Shown piece after piece: positions 47,050 through 59,800 of a stretch of 64,000 nucleotides of DNA; position 1 is the first letter of the stretch; each line of letters starts with the position of its first letter. The stretch covers positions 1 to 64,000 of the forward strand of contig JBLDXI010000028.1 of assembly GCA_047495785.1 (NCBI GenBank), in the 5' to 3' direction. Position numbers and translations under genes: made by a program. The stretch is from Lepidodermella squamata (lineage: Eukaryota > Gastrotricha). The notes under the pieces are model-generated. The model saw only the letters and a program-made list of their open reading frames with translations. It was not told the DNA's origin and searched no databases.

Positions 47050-50000
47050 TCAGAGAGGCGCGTCGAATTCGCTGAAGCGCAAGCTGAGTTTCTTCGACGA
47101 CGATGTTGCGACGCCGGCGCTGGCGGACGACGACGGGCGCCACGGCGACGACGGCGAGTGGTGACTGCGCCACGACGAGCCCTGTGCGAAAAATAAACAA
47201 GCAAAGTTAATCAGCAATCAGCATTCATTCGTTTGGTGATGATCAGTTTAATGAAAAGCAGAAAGCAACGCGTAAGTAACAGTAAACAGTGCAATAAAAG
47301 CTATTATGATGTATTATACAGGTGCACCGTGTATGTTTATAGAGAACGGGTGTTCGGGTGTTCAGGGGATAGCGCGACACGGAATTCCAAGAGTGTCATC
47401 TAAAGGCACGGTGACCAACGCGCCACAAGTCACCGTTTTTTGTTTTTTTTGTTCATAAAACGCCAGCAGCCAAAAGCGAACTCGGAGATGCCTTTCATTT
47501 CCGCTATTATTCGGGCGACTTACCTATGCATTCATCATTCACGTTCGATCACATAAGTTGCTCTCTAAAACAGGGCTATACTGCTCTACTAGAATAGCCG
47601 CTTCTGCACGCACCGAGAAGGATAGATAACACAACACACAGTTTAACAGATGATGATGATGTAGGTGTGAAAGAAAAAATAATCAAAAATCAAAAGTGAA
47701 CAGCATATCTAGTGAATCGAACTTGGCGAATGAGATATACAACTAGCTTACCTCTGAGTAGTCTTTCGTGTACGCAGCTGCGGATGAGGAGCGGTAGGAA
47801 GAGGAGGCGGAGATGGAAGACGCGGCGTAGCCGGTCGACGGGCCGGTGTAGCCGCGCGACAACGAGTAGGCGCCGACGGCGGACGCGGACGAGGCGCCGC
47901 CGCTGCTGCCGATGGACGCAGCGTCGAACGAACGGCTCGACGCCGGCACGTACGACGAAGTCACGCCGGTGGTGGCGGTGGGCCGGCCGAGCGTGGAGAC
48001 CGGCGATGCGGTGGTCATGTAGCCGGAGGTGATGCCGCCGCCGGACTGCTCGGCGAAGAAGTGGCGGCGCGCAAGCGAGCGACGATGCGCCGTCGAGTTC
48101 AGGTGCCGACTCACCTCCGCCAGCGTACGCTTGTACTCGGCCAGCGAGTGCGTCGACGAGCCGCCCGCCAGCGACGCCGAGTCGCCTGCCGAGATGTACA
48201 GGCCCGAGGCGAGTCGCGCCTCGCTCACCGAGTGCGACACGCCGGACGGCAGCGGGTCGAGCGGGCGCATCGATATCGACAGCGTCGGCCGCGTGACGTG
48301 TGCGTCCGACAGCGAGCCGGTGTACCGCGCGGGCGGGCTCACCGTCACGTGGTCGCCTTTCGCGTGGTCACTGAACGCGAGCGAGCCGGTCGAGGCGTTG
48401 GCGGCGTTGCTCTGGCGACTCGTGTCCGAGTCGCTCGCCTGGTGCCTGATGCCGGTCGCAGCGGCATCCGACGCCATGGCGAGGGCGAGCAGCACGTCGC
48501 GGTCGACGGACAGCGAGCGCGGGTTGTTGTTCATCGACGCAGCCGTCGTCGTCGTCATGACAAGGTCTTCCTCGATCGGCTGCGCGGTGGCGGCGCGACG
48601 GCGGCACTCGTCCAGCGTCTCCGCCAGCGAGGCGATGATATCCTTGACGGTGGCGTACACGGTCTCGCGCTGTTCGCGGTCGAGCGACGCCGCCGCCGCG
48701 TCCGGCTCCACCAGCGGCAGCAGGATGCGCAGCTTTTCGGCCGCCAGCTGCACGCGCGACAACCGGTCGGCGTAGAACGACGCGTGTTCGCGCGACCGCG
48801 CCACCGACGCCGCCAGTTGCGCCTTCTCCGCCATCCACTGACCTAAAAACCATAAATAAGTAATCGCAATTTAATTAAATTTATTTTGGAATAAAAAGAA
48901 GGAATAGATTGTAACATGGAATTGCTAGTAATTAATGCGCGCAGAACGTGCGTTGCTGTTTCTGAGTGTGTTGTGCGTTTTTATAGCTAACATTATTACC
49001 AAAATTGCGCTTGCGGCGTTTATTACACGCGTGTTCGGAAAAACAAACATAAAGACGTAAAGACGTAAAGAATAAAGACCATAAAGAAATGAAAGAGGGG
49101 GACGAACCTCGCTCGTGCTTCACCTCCTGCTGCAGCAGGCCGAGTTGGCGGCACGCGGCGGCGAGTTTGACGTTTTGTTCGCGCAGCTCGAGCACGGAAG
49201 TGTCGGCCTTGACCTTGCCGAGGCTGAGCTCGTGCGCCTCGCGGGCGAACAAGTCCTTGAGCTGCGCGCGCTCGCGTTCCTGCGCCTCCGCCGCGTCGTC
49301 CATGCGCTTCTTCATGTCGGCGATCATCTTCCGCGACGTGTCCAGCACCTTCACCATGTCGGCGCGCTCCTTTTCCCAGCGAACCTAGGATAATAATGCG
49401 GAAATGAATGAAACGTAATGAGAAATTTCGACGCCGCCGGAGGACTCACCTCTGTCCTCGCCAACTGCCGCCACTTGTTAGTCAGCACGCCGCCGACTGA
49501 CTTGGCCTCCTCGGCCTGGTTCACCTGCGCCTGCATGGCGGCGACCTTCAGCTCGAGCGCCGTTTTCTCGGCCCGCAGCGCCGTCTCGACGCGTTCCCGC
49601 TCGTCGATCGCCGCCTTGAGCCGCGCCTCCAGGTCGGCGGCCTTGCGTGCAGCTTCGTCAGCGCCGCGCTCTTTCGTCGCCAACGCGTCGAGGCGCTGGC
49701 CCATGGCGCGGCGCTCCTCGAGCCACGCGTCCCGCTCGGCCGCGTACTCGTCGCGCAGCTCGTCGACCTTGCGCTGCGCCACCTCCAGCATCAGCCGTAG
49801 CGACCGGTTCTCGAACTCGAGCCGCGCGATGTGCGCCCGCAGCTCGTCCACCTCCAGCTCCAGCTGCGACGTCTTCGACTCGTACGAGACGCGGACGGCG
49901 GCGAGGTCAAGGCGTTGCCGCAGCGCCTCCGCCGACAACACGCCAGTCGTCGCAAGCTCATTAGCAGCCAGCTGCGACGATTCCACAGACTCGAGAGCGT

Positions 50001-53000
50001 TGACTCGCATGCTGTGAGCAGCCAACTCGTGCTCGTGCTGGTGTTGCGTCGCATTCGCCGCGGCGGCGTGCGCGCTCTCGGCAACCGCCCGCAAGTAGTC
50101 GATCTCGCGCTGCATCAACGCGCTAATCTCGAGGTTGTCGGCGATCATACGAGACTTCTCCTCGATGATCTTCTGCATCTCGTCGCGCTCCGACTGCCAC
50201 GACGCGTGCAAGTGCGCCAGTTCGTTGCGCAGCGCCGACGCCTCGTCAGCAAGGCGAACCTTCTCGGCCTCGAGCGAGGCGGTCGCCCGGCCCAGCGACT
50301 CGACCACCTCGACGTCGGCCGGCTTGTTCTTCGAAGACGAGCCGGACGAGCCGAGACTCGCCAGCTTCAGCTTCACCTTCTTAACCGCACTCGCATCACC
50401 GTGTTTCGCCGCCGATTCGAGCGCCGCCTTCAGCCTCGCCAGTTCCTTGTCGCGTTCGGCAACCCGTTCGCCGGCCTCGCGCAACTTGGACGCGAGATTG
50501 CGCATCTCCTTGTCGAGCAGCGCAGTGCCGCGCTCGCGTTCGGATAGCCGAGTCGTCAGAGCAGTGACGGCGGCCTCCTTCGTCGCCAGCGCCTCGTCTC
50601 GCTCCTTCAGCAGGTCGGTGAGCCGAGCTACCTGTTCGGCGAGTTTCTTCGCCTCGTCCGCCTTGGCGCGTGACTCGTCCGTGAGCCGAGTCTTCTCAGC
50701 CTTCAGCTGCTTCAGCTGCTCCTCCGCCGCCTTGGCCGCGTCATCGCGCTTCGCAACGTCTCGCTTGAGCGATTTCTCGCGCTCGGCGAGTTCAGCCTCG
50801 ACGCGCGACAGTTCCTTGACCTTGCCGGCGGCCTCCTTCTCGACGCGCTTCAGCGACTCGGCGGCACTCGCGAGTTCGTCACGGAGGGAGCGGTTCTGCG
50901 CCTCCAGCGACTCGCTCGTCTTCTTCGCCTCGTCGAGCTCGCGATTCGCCGCCGCGAGTTTCGCATCGCTCGCCGCCTGTCTCTCCGCCGCGGCTGCCAG
51001 TTGCGCCTCGCCGGCGGCCTGGGCAGCTTTCACGTCGGTGAGTGCCTCTCTTAGCCGTTTGACATCCAGCTCGAGTTGCAGCGCCCTGGCTCGAGCTTCG
51101 GCCAGCTGCGACTCCAACTCATTTCGAGCTTCCAACAACTTGCGGTTCTCAGCTGCTAGCGACTGCGCGGCTGTCTGTTGTTCGGACTTGCTTTTCGCAG
51201 ACATGGACATGAGCTCATTCACGAGCGTCTCCTCGCGCTGCGAACGCTCCTCCTCAGATCTAAACAAAGATGAGACAGTTCTTGTAAGTAATTTGTTGTT
51301 GTTAGAATTGGATGGTCCTACTTTTGAAGTTGGGCGATTTTGCGCTCCGAGTCGCACAGCTGCTGCTCGAGGTCGTCTCGTGCCGCCTGGGTATCTGCCA
51401 AGGCAGCTTCTGTACCCGCCAGTTTCTTCTCCAGTGCGATGATTCGCACCTTCAGCTATAAGCAACAAAAGCAAATGCAATGATTGAAGGGTTTTCAACA
51501 ATTGCAATAGTTCTTACGTGAATTTCATCGGCTGGTTTGCGCGCGAGCAGTTCTTTCTCGAAGGCGGCGTGTTCGGGAGACATAGGTGCCGCCCCGGCAG
51601 AGCCAGAGCCGCCACCGCTGCCCGGCTCACCCATAGACGCGGCAATGAGGTCCGGCGGTGTCGCCAATGTCTGAAGGTACTGTAAAACGAAGACATTGAA
51701 ATTAAAATTAAGAAGATAATTCATATTTCGCGTCAGTTTGTTGGTGGACAACGTTAAAGAATCCAGTGACAATTGATCGGATAGATTGGAATTTTAAATA
51801 ACAATTATAGTAGGAACGGAGCCACGCCACAGAGTGTTTCGAAGTGTTTGGTAGAGTGTTTTACCAAGATCTATCTACTATAATCAAGTTGAGATCAATG
51901 AAAAAATATTTGTTAATAATTCTGCTGCCAGTGGGAGGGTGACTCAGAGTAGGGAAATTATTGTGATTTTTGGTTGTGTAGTGTTACCTCTGGCAGGATC
52001 TTGCCGTACTGATCGCAATAAAAACGCAAAATAAAATGAACATAAAAAAAGCCAGAGTCAGAATAACATCGCAGAACGACTGGGCGTTTGTAACTCATTG
52101 TAACTCGAATCAATTAATTACCTTATCGAGGGTGGCCTGGGTGATTTCGGCGCGTTCGGTCATGAGGTCGAGCAGACTCGACAGCACGGTGTTGTTGCGC
52201 TTGAGCGTGGCTATGCTCGACAGCATGTCGGTCTCGCGGCGCGCGAACTCGCCCGACCGCCGGTCCAGTTCTACCTCGAGCGAGGCGACGTTCGACTGCA
52301 GCCGCGCCTCGCTCGCCTCCTTCGCGCTGATCACACTCAGCAGCTCCTCGATCTGCTTCTGCAGCGCCGCGACCTGCTCCATCAGCGACTTGCTCTTCGC
52401 CGCCAGTTCCGCATCACTGCACCCCGGCGCAGACGGTCGCCGTTCAGCAGATGACGAAGCTGCTGCAGCGGCTAGCCTCGCCGTCAACTGCTCGTTCTCG
52501 GCCTGCAGAAATGCGAGGCGGGCGTGCGACTCGCTCAGCTCCTTGTCGAACACGCCCATCTTCTCGACGGCGAGCAGATTCTCCTTCTTGCGCTCGTCGT
52601 CGAGCGCGCGCAACTTGGCCTTCAGCGTCTCGTTGTCGGCCTCGAGGGCGTTCAAGCGTGACGCATCCGTCGGCAGCTGCGGCTGCTGATGGCCGTCCTC
52701 GCCAGTGGAAGTCAACTGAGCGGCGAGGCGGGCGTTTGCGGCGGCAAGAGACGCCTTCTCCTGCTCTTGTTTCGCGATCTTGTCGCGCAGCAGCAGCGTC
52801 TCCTGGCGCAACAGGTCGAGTTGGCGGCGCAGGTGCGCACTGCGAACGTCGCTCGAGGCGTGCGGCGGCAGTTCGAGCAGCGCTGCCAGCTCGGCCTCCT
52901 TCTCGCGCAGGATCGAGCGCAGGTCGTCGGCCTCGCGCGTCGCCTCGTTGAGGCGGTCTCGCAGGCTGGCGGCCTCGTCTTCACCGAGGGACGAGGCGCG

Positions 53001-56000
53001 TTCCAGCGTCGTCGTGCTGTGGCGTTGCGTCGACGCGGCCGAAGTCGCCGAGTCGGCGAGAGAGTGCGCCGAGCTGAGCAGCGACAACTTGGCCTGCAGG
53101 TCGCGCACCTGCGAGAAGAGCGCGTCGTTGTGGCGCTCGGCGGCCTCGAGCTTGCGCTTGACGATGCGCACCTCCTGCTCGCTGAGGTCGAGCTGCAGCT
53201 GCTGCACGTCGTCGGGCGCGAGGCTGCTGCTGCTGCTGCTCGCCATCGCCTGCTTGCTGCGGTTCATCAGCCGCTTCACCTGCATGATCAGGCTCTCGTT
53301 CTCCTCCTCGAAGTCGTTCAGCTTCTTGCGCAGCGACTTGATCTGCTCCTCGGCGTACTTGAGCTGCTCGCGCAGGTCCTGTTCGCGCTCCAGCGAGTCG
53401 CACAGGTCGCGCTTCAGCTCCGACCACTCCGAGTCGAACGAGCCTTGCCGGTGCCCGATAGACGGCGCGTGCACTGACGAAGCCGGCGACGGCGAGAACA
53501 TGCCGGCGGCGTTCTGCGGCGCGTCCGGCTGTGTGGCGGAGCGCACGAGCACGCGAGCGCCTACGGCTCCGGGCGCCCTCGCGTCGCCGCCGCCAACCAG
53601 GTTCGCGATTTCCGGCGGCAGCGACTGTGTGGTCGCGTCGACCACAGACACGCCCAAATGGCCCTGTACGCGTTCGATTTGCTTTCGCAGCGCGTCGACT
53701 TCTTTCTCCAAAGCAGCGCGTTCAGAATCGGCTTGCCGGAGTAGCTGAAATCGAAAAGTTAATTCACATTAATATTAATGCATCAGAAACTCAGTTCGCA
53801 TAAGAATTCTCTATAAAATTAGTGGCAAAAGTGTGTTGGTAATTCTTTGTTGAAGCTCCTACCGCTGAGATTAATCCTCTTGAAAAGGTTTCAGCGGTTC
53901 AAATGATCTCCATAATATAAAATAGTTTCCAAGCTGGGCAACTCTAAAACGCGCCAGAATTCACAAATCAGGTTTTGCTTCTCTGAGGTGAACTTAAATT
54001 TCGTTTATGACGATTACGGCGACAAGTGCGTATTTTTATTACCCTTCAATAAATGCGCGCACAGAACCACAAAATGTGCGTTGCTGTTTGTAACTTTTAG
54101 TAACCTATTATATAGCTGCAATTACGGAAAAACAAACTTAAATACACATAAAGAATAAAGAGAAAAGAGTAGAGGAAAGAAAATTACCTGTCTCAGGCGT
54201 TCGGAGTCGATTTCGAATTTGGCGCGGCGCTCCTCGGCGAGCTCGAGCTCGTCGTGCAGGCGCACGGACACCTCCTTGGCGACGCGCAGCTCCTCTTCGA
54301 GCTCGCGCAGGTACGCGTTGTCGTCCTTGGCGTCGCGCCGCTGCTGGTGCCGCAGCTGCTCCTCCACGCGCGACTTCTCACTCTGTTTTTGGTAATTAAA
54401 ACCGAATTAGAGTCATCCTAGAATATAAGAAATAAGCTAACCTCGGCGACTTCGATGCGCCGTTCAGCCTTGCGCAGCTTAAACTGAAGGATGCGGCAAT
54501 TCTTCGCCGCTAAATCAAGTTCTTTCTATACATTTTAGAAAATGTTCATTAAATTGCAACTGAATCTCATAATCTTAAGCATTGGACTAACTTGAAGTTC
54601 GCCGAACTCGCGGCCTTCCTCGTCTCGCACGCGATCGCGAACTTCGTCGATTTCGAGTCGAACGTACTCCATCTCCTCGCGCAGTTGTTCGTTTTCGTCG
54701 CGTAGCGCCCGACTCAGCTCTTCGGCGGCGGCGAGGCGGGCGTGAAGTTCTGACGCCGTATTGCTGTTCGGACTGGCGTTAGGACTGTTGGGGCGGTTGT
54801 CGCACTGCACGACGGCGTCGGCGAGCTGCCGGCCCTCGCTCTCGAGCTGCGCCGCCAGCGCCCGCATGCGCTGCAACTGCGACGTCAACTCGCGCACGAC
54901 CAGCGACGGCTCGGCTGGCGAAGCAGCAGCCGCTGGTGGAGCTGCCGCCGGAGCCGACGACGATTGGCCGGTGACGCGTTTCAGCGTCGAGCCGAACTTG
55001 CTGGCGACCGATTGGTGCGGCGGCGGCGCCGGCGCATTGCCGTTGCTGCCGGCGTTGTTAGCTTGCTGCGAGTTGGACGAAGATGACGCGGCTGCGAGTT
55101 GGCGCAGAAGTTCCTCGTTGAGCTTGAGCACGGCCTCGGCCTGGCGCGACACGTCGGCGAGGGTGCCGCGCAACTCGGCCGCCAAGTCGCCGCCCTTGGA
55201 CGACGACGTAGTGCCCGCTGTTGCTGCTGCTGTTCGCGTCGTCGTTGTAGTCGATGATGAATCACTGTTGGGCTTATTGTAGCCTTGTTGCTGCTTCGTA
55301 CCAGTACCAGCTGATGATGAGTTTGAACTCGTTGCTGCTAGTTGTTGTTGTTGTTGTTGTTGTTGATTAACAACAGCGTTGTTGTTAGCGGCAGTTGATT
55401 GGCCGCTGTCGGCCATCATGGCGGCGGTGCCGGCGCCGTTTTCGAAGCTGCGTTGCGCTTGCAGGCTCTGGCTGCTGTTCACCGTCGACACGATGTCGGG
55501 CAGGTTGTTGTTGTTGTTGCTGCTGCTGTTCGCAGGCAGTGAAGACTCTGCGGCGGCGGCGGCGGCGGCTTGATCGGCGGCACTCTGTGCTTCGGCGGCG
55601 GCTGCGGCTGCGGCTGCAGCGGCTAGTTTCGCTGCCTTTTTAGCCTCGTGCTCCGCCAAACTCTTCAAGCAATTCTTGCAAGTTTTCGCCCTATTCACAA
55701 AACAGATCAGTGATAGTCAGTGATTTCTTCTAAAAAGTAACTCACTTCCAGAGCTGCGGTTGGAACCTACAAAGCAGAAAACAAATTCTCATGTAAAATT
55801 ACTGCTTTCATTCAGAAAAATCCCTAATTCACTCGGTTTCAAGCGTTGTTCTTCAAAAGTGCCAGGCATTTCGGTAAAAGTCCAACGCCAGATTCATTGA
55901 AGCGTGAACTATTTGACATTTTTTCTTCTATTCTATAGGTGGTTTTAAACACTGATAGTATAATTATGTGGCGAACCTGTCACAAGGTGTGCTGTTCGAC

Positions 56001-56836
56001 GACGATGACGCTGGCGCCTGCGCTGGCGGGGTTGCGGTTGCGGTTTTCGTCGACGAAGCGGCGTGATGGCTTCGATTGCTGTTGCTGGCACTATTAGCAG
56101 GTGCCGATTGGTGTACGTTGGCGGCGGTTGAATTATTTGTACTACTACTACTACTATTATTGTTATTGCTAGATGATGATGATGCTGACGATGATGATGC
56201 GGCAGCGTTATCACTGGAACCACCGCTACTACTACTACTGCTGCTGATGCTACTGCTATTGACTGGAGGCGCCGTAGTAGTGCTGTTGCTTGCAGGTGCG
56301 GCGGAGGCGGCGGTTTGCGACGCCGGCAACTTGCCTACTGTACTAATCGTTGCAGACGAAGAAGAAGAAGAAGTATTACTGGTTGCACTATTTGAAGACG
56401 ACGTAGACGACGTAGTAGTGTTCAATGGCCTGCTACTTGAAGGCGCGGCCTGATGCTGCTTGCTGATACTCGCAATGCTAGATATCGTCGTCGTTGTATT
56501 CGTAGTATTCGTAGTAGCAGTAGTAGTGGCTGAGGCTGATAAAGGCGTAGTAGCAGATGATGATGAGCCAGTGCTAGCCGTCGATGATGCCAGCCCGCCG
56601 TTGATTGCCGCTGTTTGCGCCGTAGCAGCAGCAGCAGCAGCAGCGCTAGAAGCACCACCAGGGCTAATCGCAGCGGCCTTGGAACCAGAAACAGACGCAG
56701 CCGAAGCCGCAGCCGCCGTCGCTGCCGTTGTAGTAGTAGCTGTAGTAGTAGTAGGCGTAGCAGTGGCCGTAGCTGTGGTGGTTGATGCAGGCGTACGCTT
56801 AACCGGCTTTGCACCTGCGCGGGCGAGCGCGAACAT
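47050..56836 (-). CDS. MTCL1: MTCL1/SOGA-family microtubule cross-linking coiled-coil protein
   Basis: Thirteen exons, all in phase, 2,502 aa: 56836-55977, 55766-55746, 55690-54592, 54525-54442, 54382-54188, 53744-52122, 52008-51988, 51679-51518, 51455-51322, 51259-49450, 49384-49108, 48842-47752, 47181-47050. The ATG at 56836 is the first Met after an in-frame stop. Residues 1-285 are Thr/Ala/Ser low complexity. A Cys/His motif follows (CDRFQPQLW, then [11 protein letters not shown], about 285-313). Family hallmarks: [14 protein letters not shown] (about 667-680), [16 protein letters not shown] (about 712-730) and [20 protein letters not shown] (about 868-890), then some 1,000 residues of coiled coil and a Ser-rich C-terminus. 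Known members bundle microtubules and organise Golgi/apical arrays. Vertebrates have three paralogues (MTCL1, SOGA1, SOGA3), so the symbol means the family. Confidence 0.9.
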
Positions 56837-56845
56837 GATAGCCAA

Positions 56846-59800
56846 TAGTACTTATACTTATATATATATAGGTATTAGGTACCAGGTATACGTATAGCGT
56901 ACGCTTTGGTTTGTTCACGTGTTTTACGGCTCTCTTTCCCGGCGATCACTAGCACGAGCCGCGCTGCTGGCCATACCGATCACCGCCGTAAAACCGATCG
57001 TCGACCGACCGATCATGATGATGATGCATGTGTGAGCAAGCAGGAAAATATACTTTTACGAAGAAAACAACAAGAATCTCGGCCTCTTCGATGCGATGCA
57101 CAGGCGCAATAACAACACAGATTATTGTAAAATACCTGCTGATGCTGCCTCTAAAACCATGAGATATGAGATAGATAAAAAGGCGCGTTCGCAATGATGC
57201 TGGCACAAACAGCAGCAAAAAGTGATCTATAGCAGTAGCAGTAGTAGTAGTAGGTGGAAATGCAAAACAGACAGGCGTTTTCTGTCGGCTGCTACGCAGT
57301 GTCTTTACGGAGGAAAAACGATAACACGCTTCAAGTAGTAAAAACCGCAAAAACAAGCAAGTGTTACCACTACTACCTGCCAATAACGCCGGCGTTGGCA
57401 AAAATAGCAGCAACCACTACAACAATAACTGACTGCGCTGCTGCTGCTGCTGCTGCTGGGGAAAATCTGCTGAGATGTTGCAAAATTCAACAATCGTAAC
57501 AATAATGGATGGCGTAGTAGTAGTAGTAGCAGTAGGAGTAGTATATGGCCGATCGACATTATTCGAACAAAATATGATTCGAGTGCGCATACGCTTTTTT
57601 CGTTATGTATAACTTATTCGTCTCATCGTTATCGTTATAGTAATAGTTACTAGCGTTATAAAAATAGCCGCTTTTATAAAACGTTCGAAGCGAGGCACAT
57701 TACGTTCGATTTCTGCCGATATTCGATACTCGATACTATGACTGCTGCTGTTGCTTCTGCTTCTGTTCATCATCATCATCGTGCTCATCGTGATCGTGAT
57801 CATGCGGTTGTTTTTGAATAAACTCACATTATTATAACTATTGCGGGTGTTCGGTTTGGTTTACGCTGCTCATCAAGCCACTTATTATACTAATAAATAC
57901 CGAGGCCTATTATGATCAATGATCAGCTACAGCATCCAATATAAGAAACTCGGGTATTACAGCAGCCTATTTTAACACTAGCCATACCTACTTATAGTTA
58001 TTATTATGTTTCGTTTGATTTCGCAGCCGTGTGTATGCTGCTATAAGTGGGTACCTATATTTCGTCGTCGTAAAAACAGCAGCCATCAGCAGCAGCAGCA
58101 GCAGGCGTAACATGTATACGTGTACACGAGTATCTTATCATCGAGCTTCAGAATGACGAGCATTTTGTTTACGACGTGTTGCAGACAGCCAGCGATCAAT
58201 CACTTTTGTTTATTCGATCCAACTCATGCTGCTGTAGCTGCGCCTGCGCTCGCATCATCCTCACATGTGCTGCTGGGCTCTCGGGCTCTTATGATTCATT
58301 CTCTCTACTCATAAAAATGGGAGATCGTATTTAGTTCAGCAGTGTTTTAGTTTTACCACTGTTGTTATTATACATATTGTTTCAAACAGCAAACAGCAGC
58401 AGCAACAGCAGCAGAAGTTAATAATATATATTATAACTGCAAGTTGCGTTTATATACCTAAGTATTCCGAGACAAAACTCATCGCCTCGTGTCGAAGAAA
58501 ACATAATATAGGTGGTCTGAAAACAACAGAAAGCTCGTAAATAATGCGATGGCGCCGATTCACAAGTATTAAAGTAACATATTCGACAAAATGAGAATCT
58601 GCGATACCAATCAGGCAGCAGGCGCTTGTATTAGGCTGCTGAATGCAGCAACTCATTATACCTACTCCTCTCTCAATATAATCAATGCTCACTCGATCGC
58701 TCGATCTGTCGAGTGTTCAAAGTACAGAAGAGCTGCTAATATGAATCAACCATCAATAATCAATCACCTATACGATGAATATTGTCGCCATCGCATCTAA
58801 TGAAGGCGAAAAGTGTAGCAATTAACCGGCTCATGGCACCGCATATGCGCATCGCCGCAAATTAAGAGTCGTGGCCTTATCTCGTTTCAGTCTGCTTTTC
58901 ATTCAGCAACGGTAAAATTATTTGCTTCATTTGCAGTCTTCAGTCGCTTCTTTCAGTCCTCAGGTTTAAATTTCATGCCGTCTGAACTTCGAAAGATCTT
59001 CGACAGCAGAAACAAGGTCAGATCATGCACAATCAAGATCATCGTTGAGACTCTCAGTCATATAGCTGCTCTGCTACCTCCTACTGTTCAATAACTGTTG
59101 AAGCAGAGCTAATTGAAATGAAGAATAAGGAACATGCCAACTTTCCAGTGTCCAATACCTAATATCTGACTGCTTCTGACTCGTCTTATTCAGGAAAACT
59201 ACCAAGTGCGGAACGCAGCAATTGGTTATGCGCCATGAAACTTAGTTATGTCGACGATTGAAGAAAAACTACCAAATTCTGCCTGAGACTGTGCAAAATG
59301 CTTGTCTAAGCAGCAGTCACGGTAAGCGGTAAGGGATGATGAAGCTAGTTGAATGTTGCGCTGTCTGCGGTGGCAGCAATCGATTTTTTTGCAGTCCAAG
59401 CTGAACAAGGCTGAACAAGGTGTTGTACATTTGACACGTCGCGTTTTAAGAGCACGAAGCACGGCAATTCTCAAAAAAGTTCAATTAGTGCTAAACAAAA
59501 CAAACTCTGAAAATTGATGCATAATGTCATTGAATCTTGGGCTACATTATTTGTAGCAACACAATTTCTCATAACCAATCATGCGGTCGCTTCATCAAAA
59601 GGCAGTATTGAAAGGGTAGCAGTATTGGACAAGGAATCCTCTGATGCGCTGTGATCTTATATTATAGTTGCTGAGCTAAAAAGCATCTATATATCAGCCG
59701 TGACTCCGAAGCCGAAAGTATTTCATGTTCGCCAATTGATTTGCTTTCATAGTTACATTTTCTCTTTCTTTGATAAAGCTGAATCTCATCTGGTTTAAGC

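Noticed and set aside
47712-53803. Long plus-strand Ser/Arg-rich and Leu/Arg-rich frames, e.g. 50135-51442 and 52689-53477
   Set aside because: They are the antisense of MTCL1-type coiled-coil exons rich in GAG/CTC codons. No splice sites or protein family support them.
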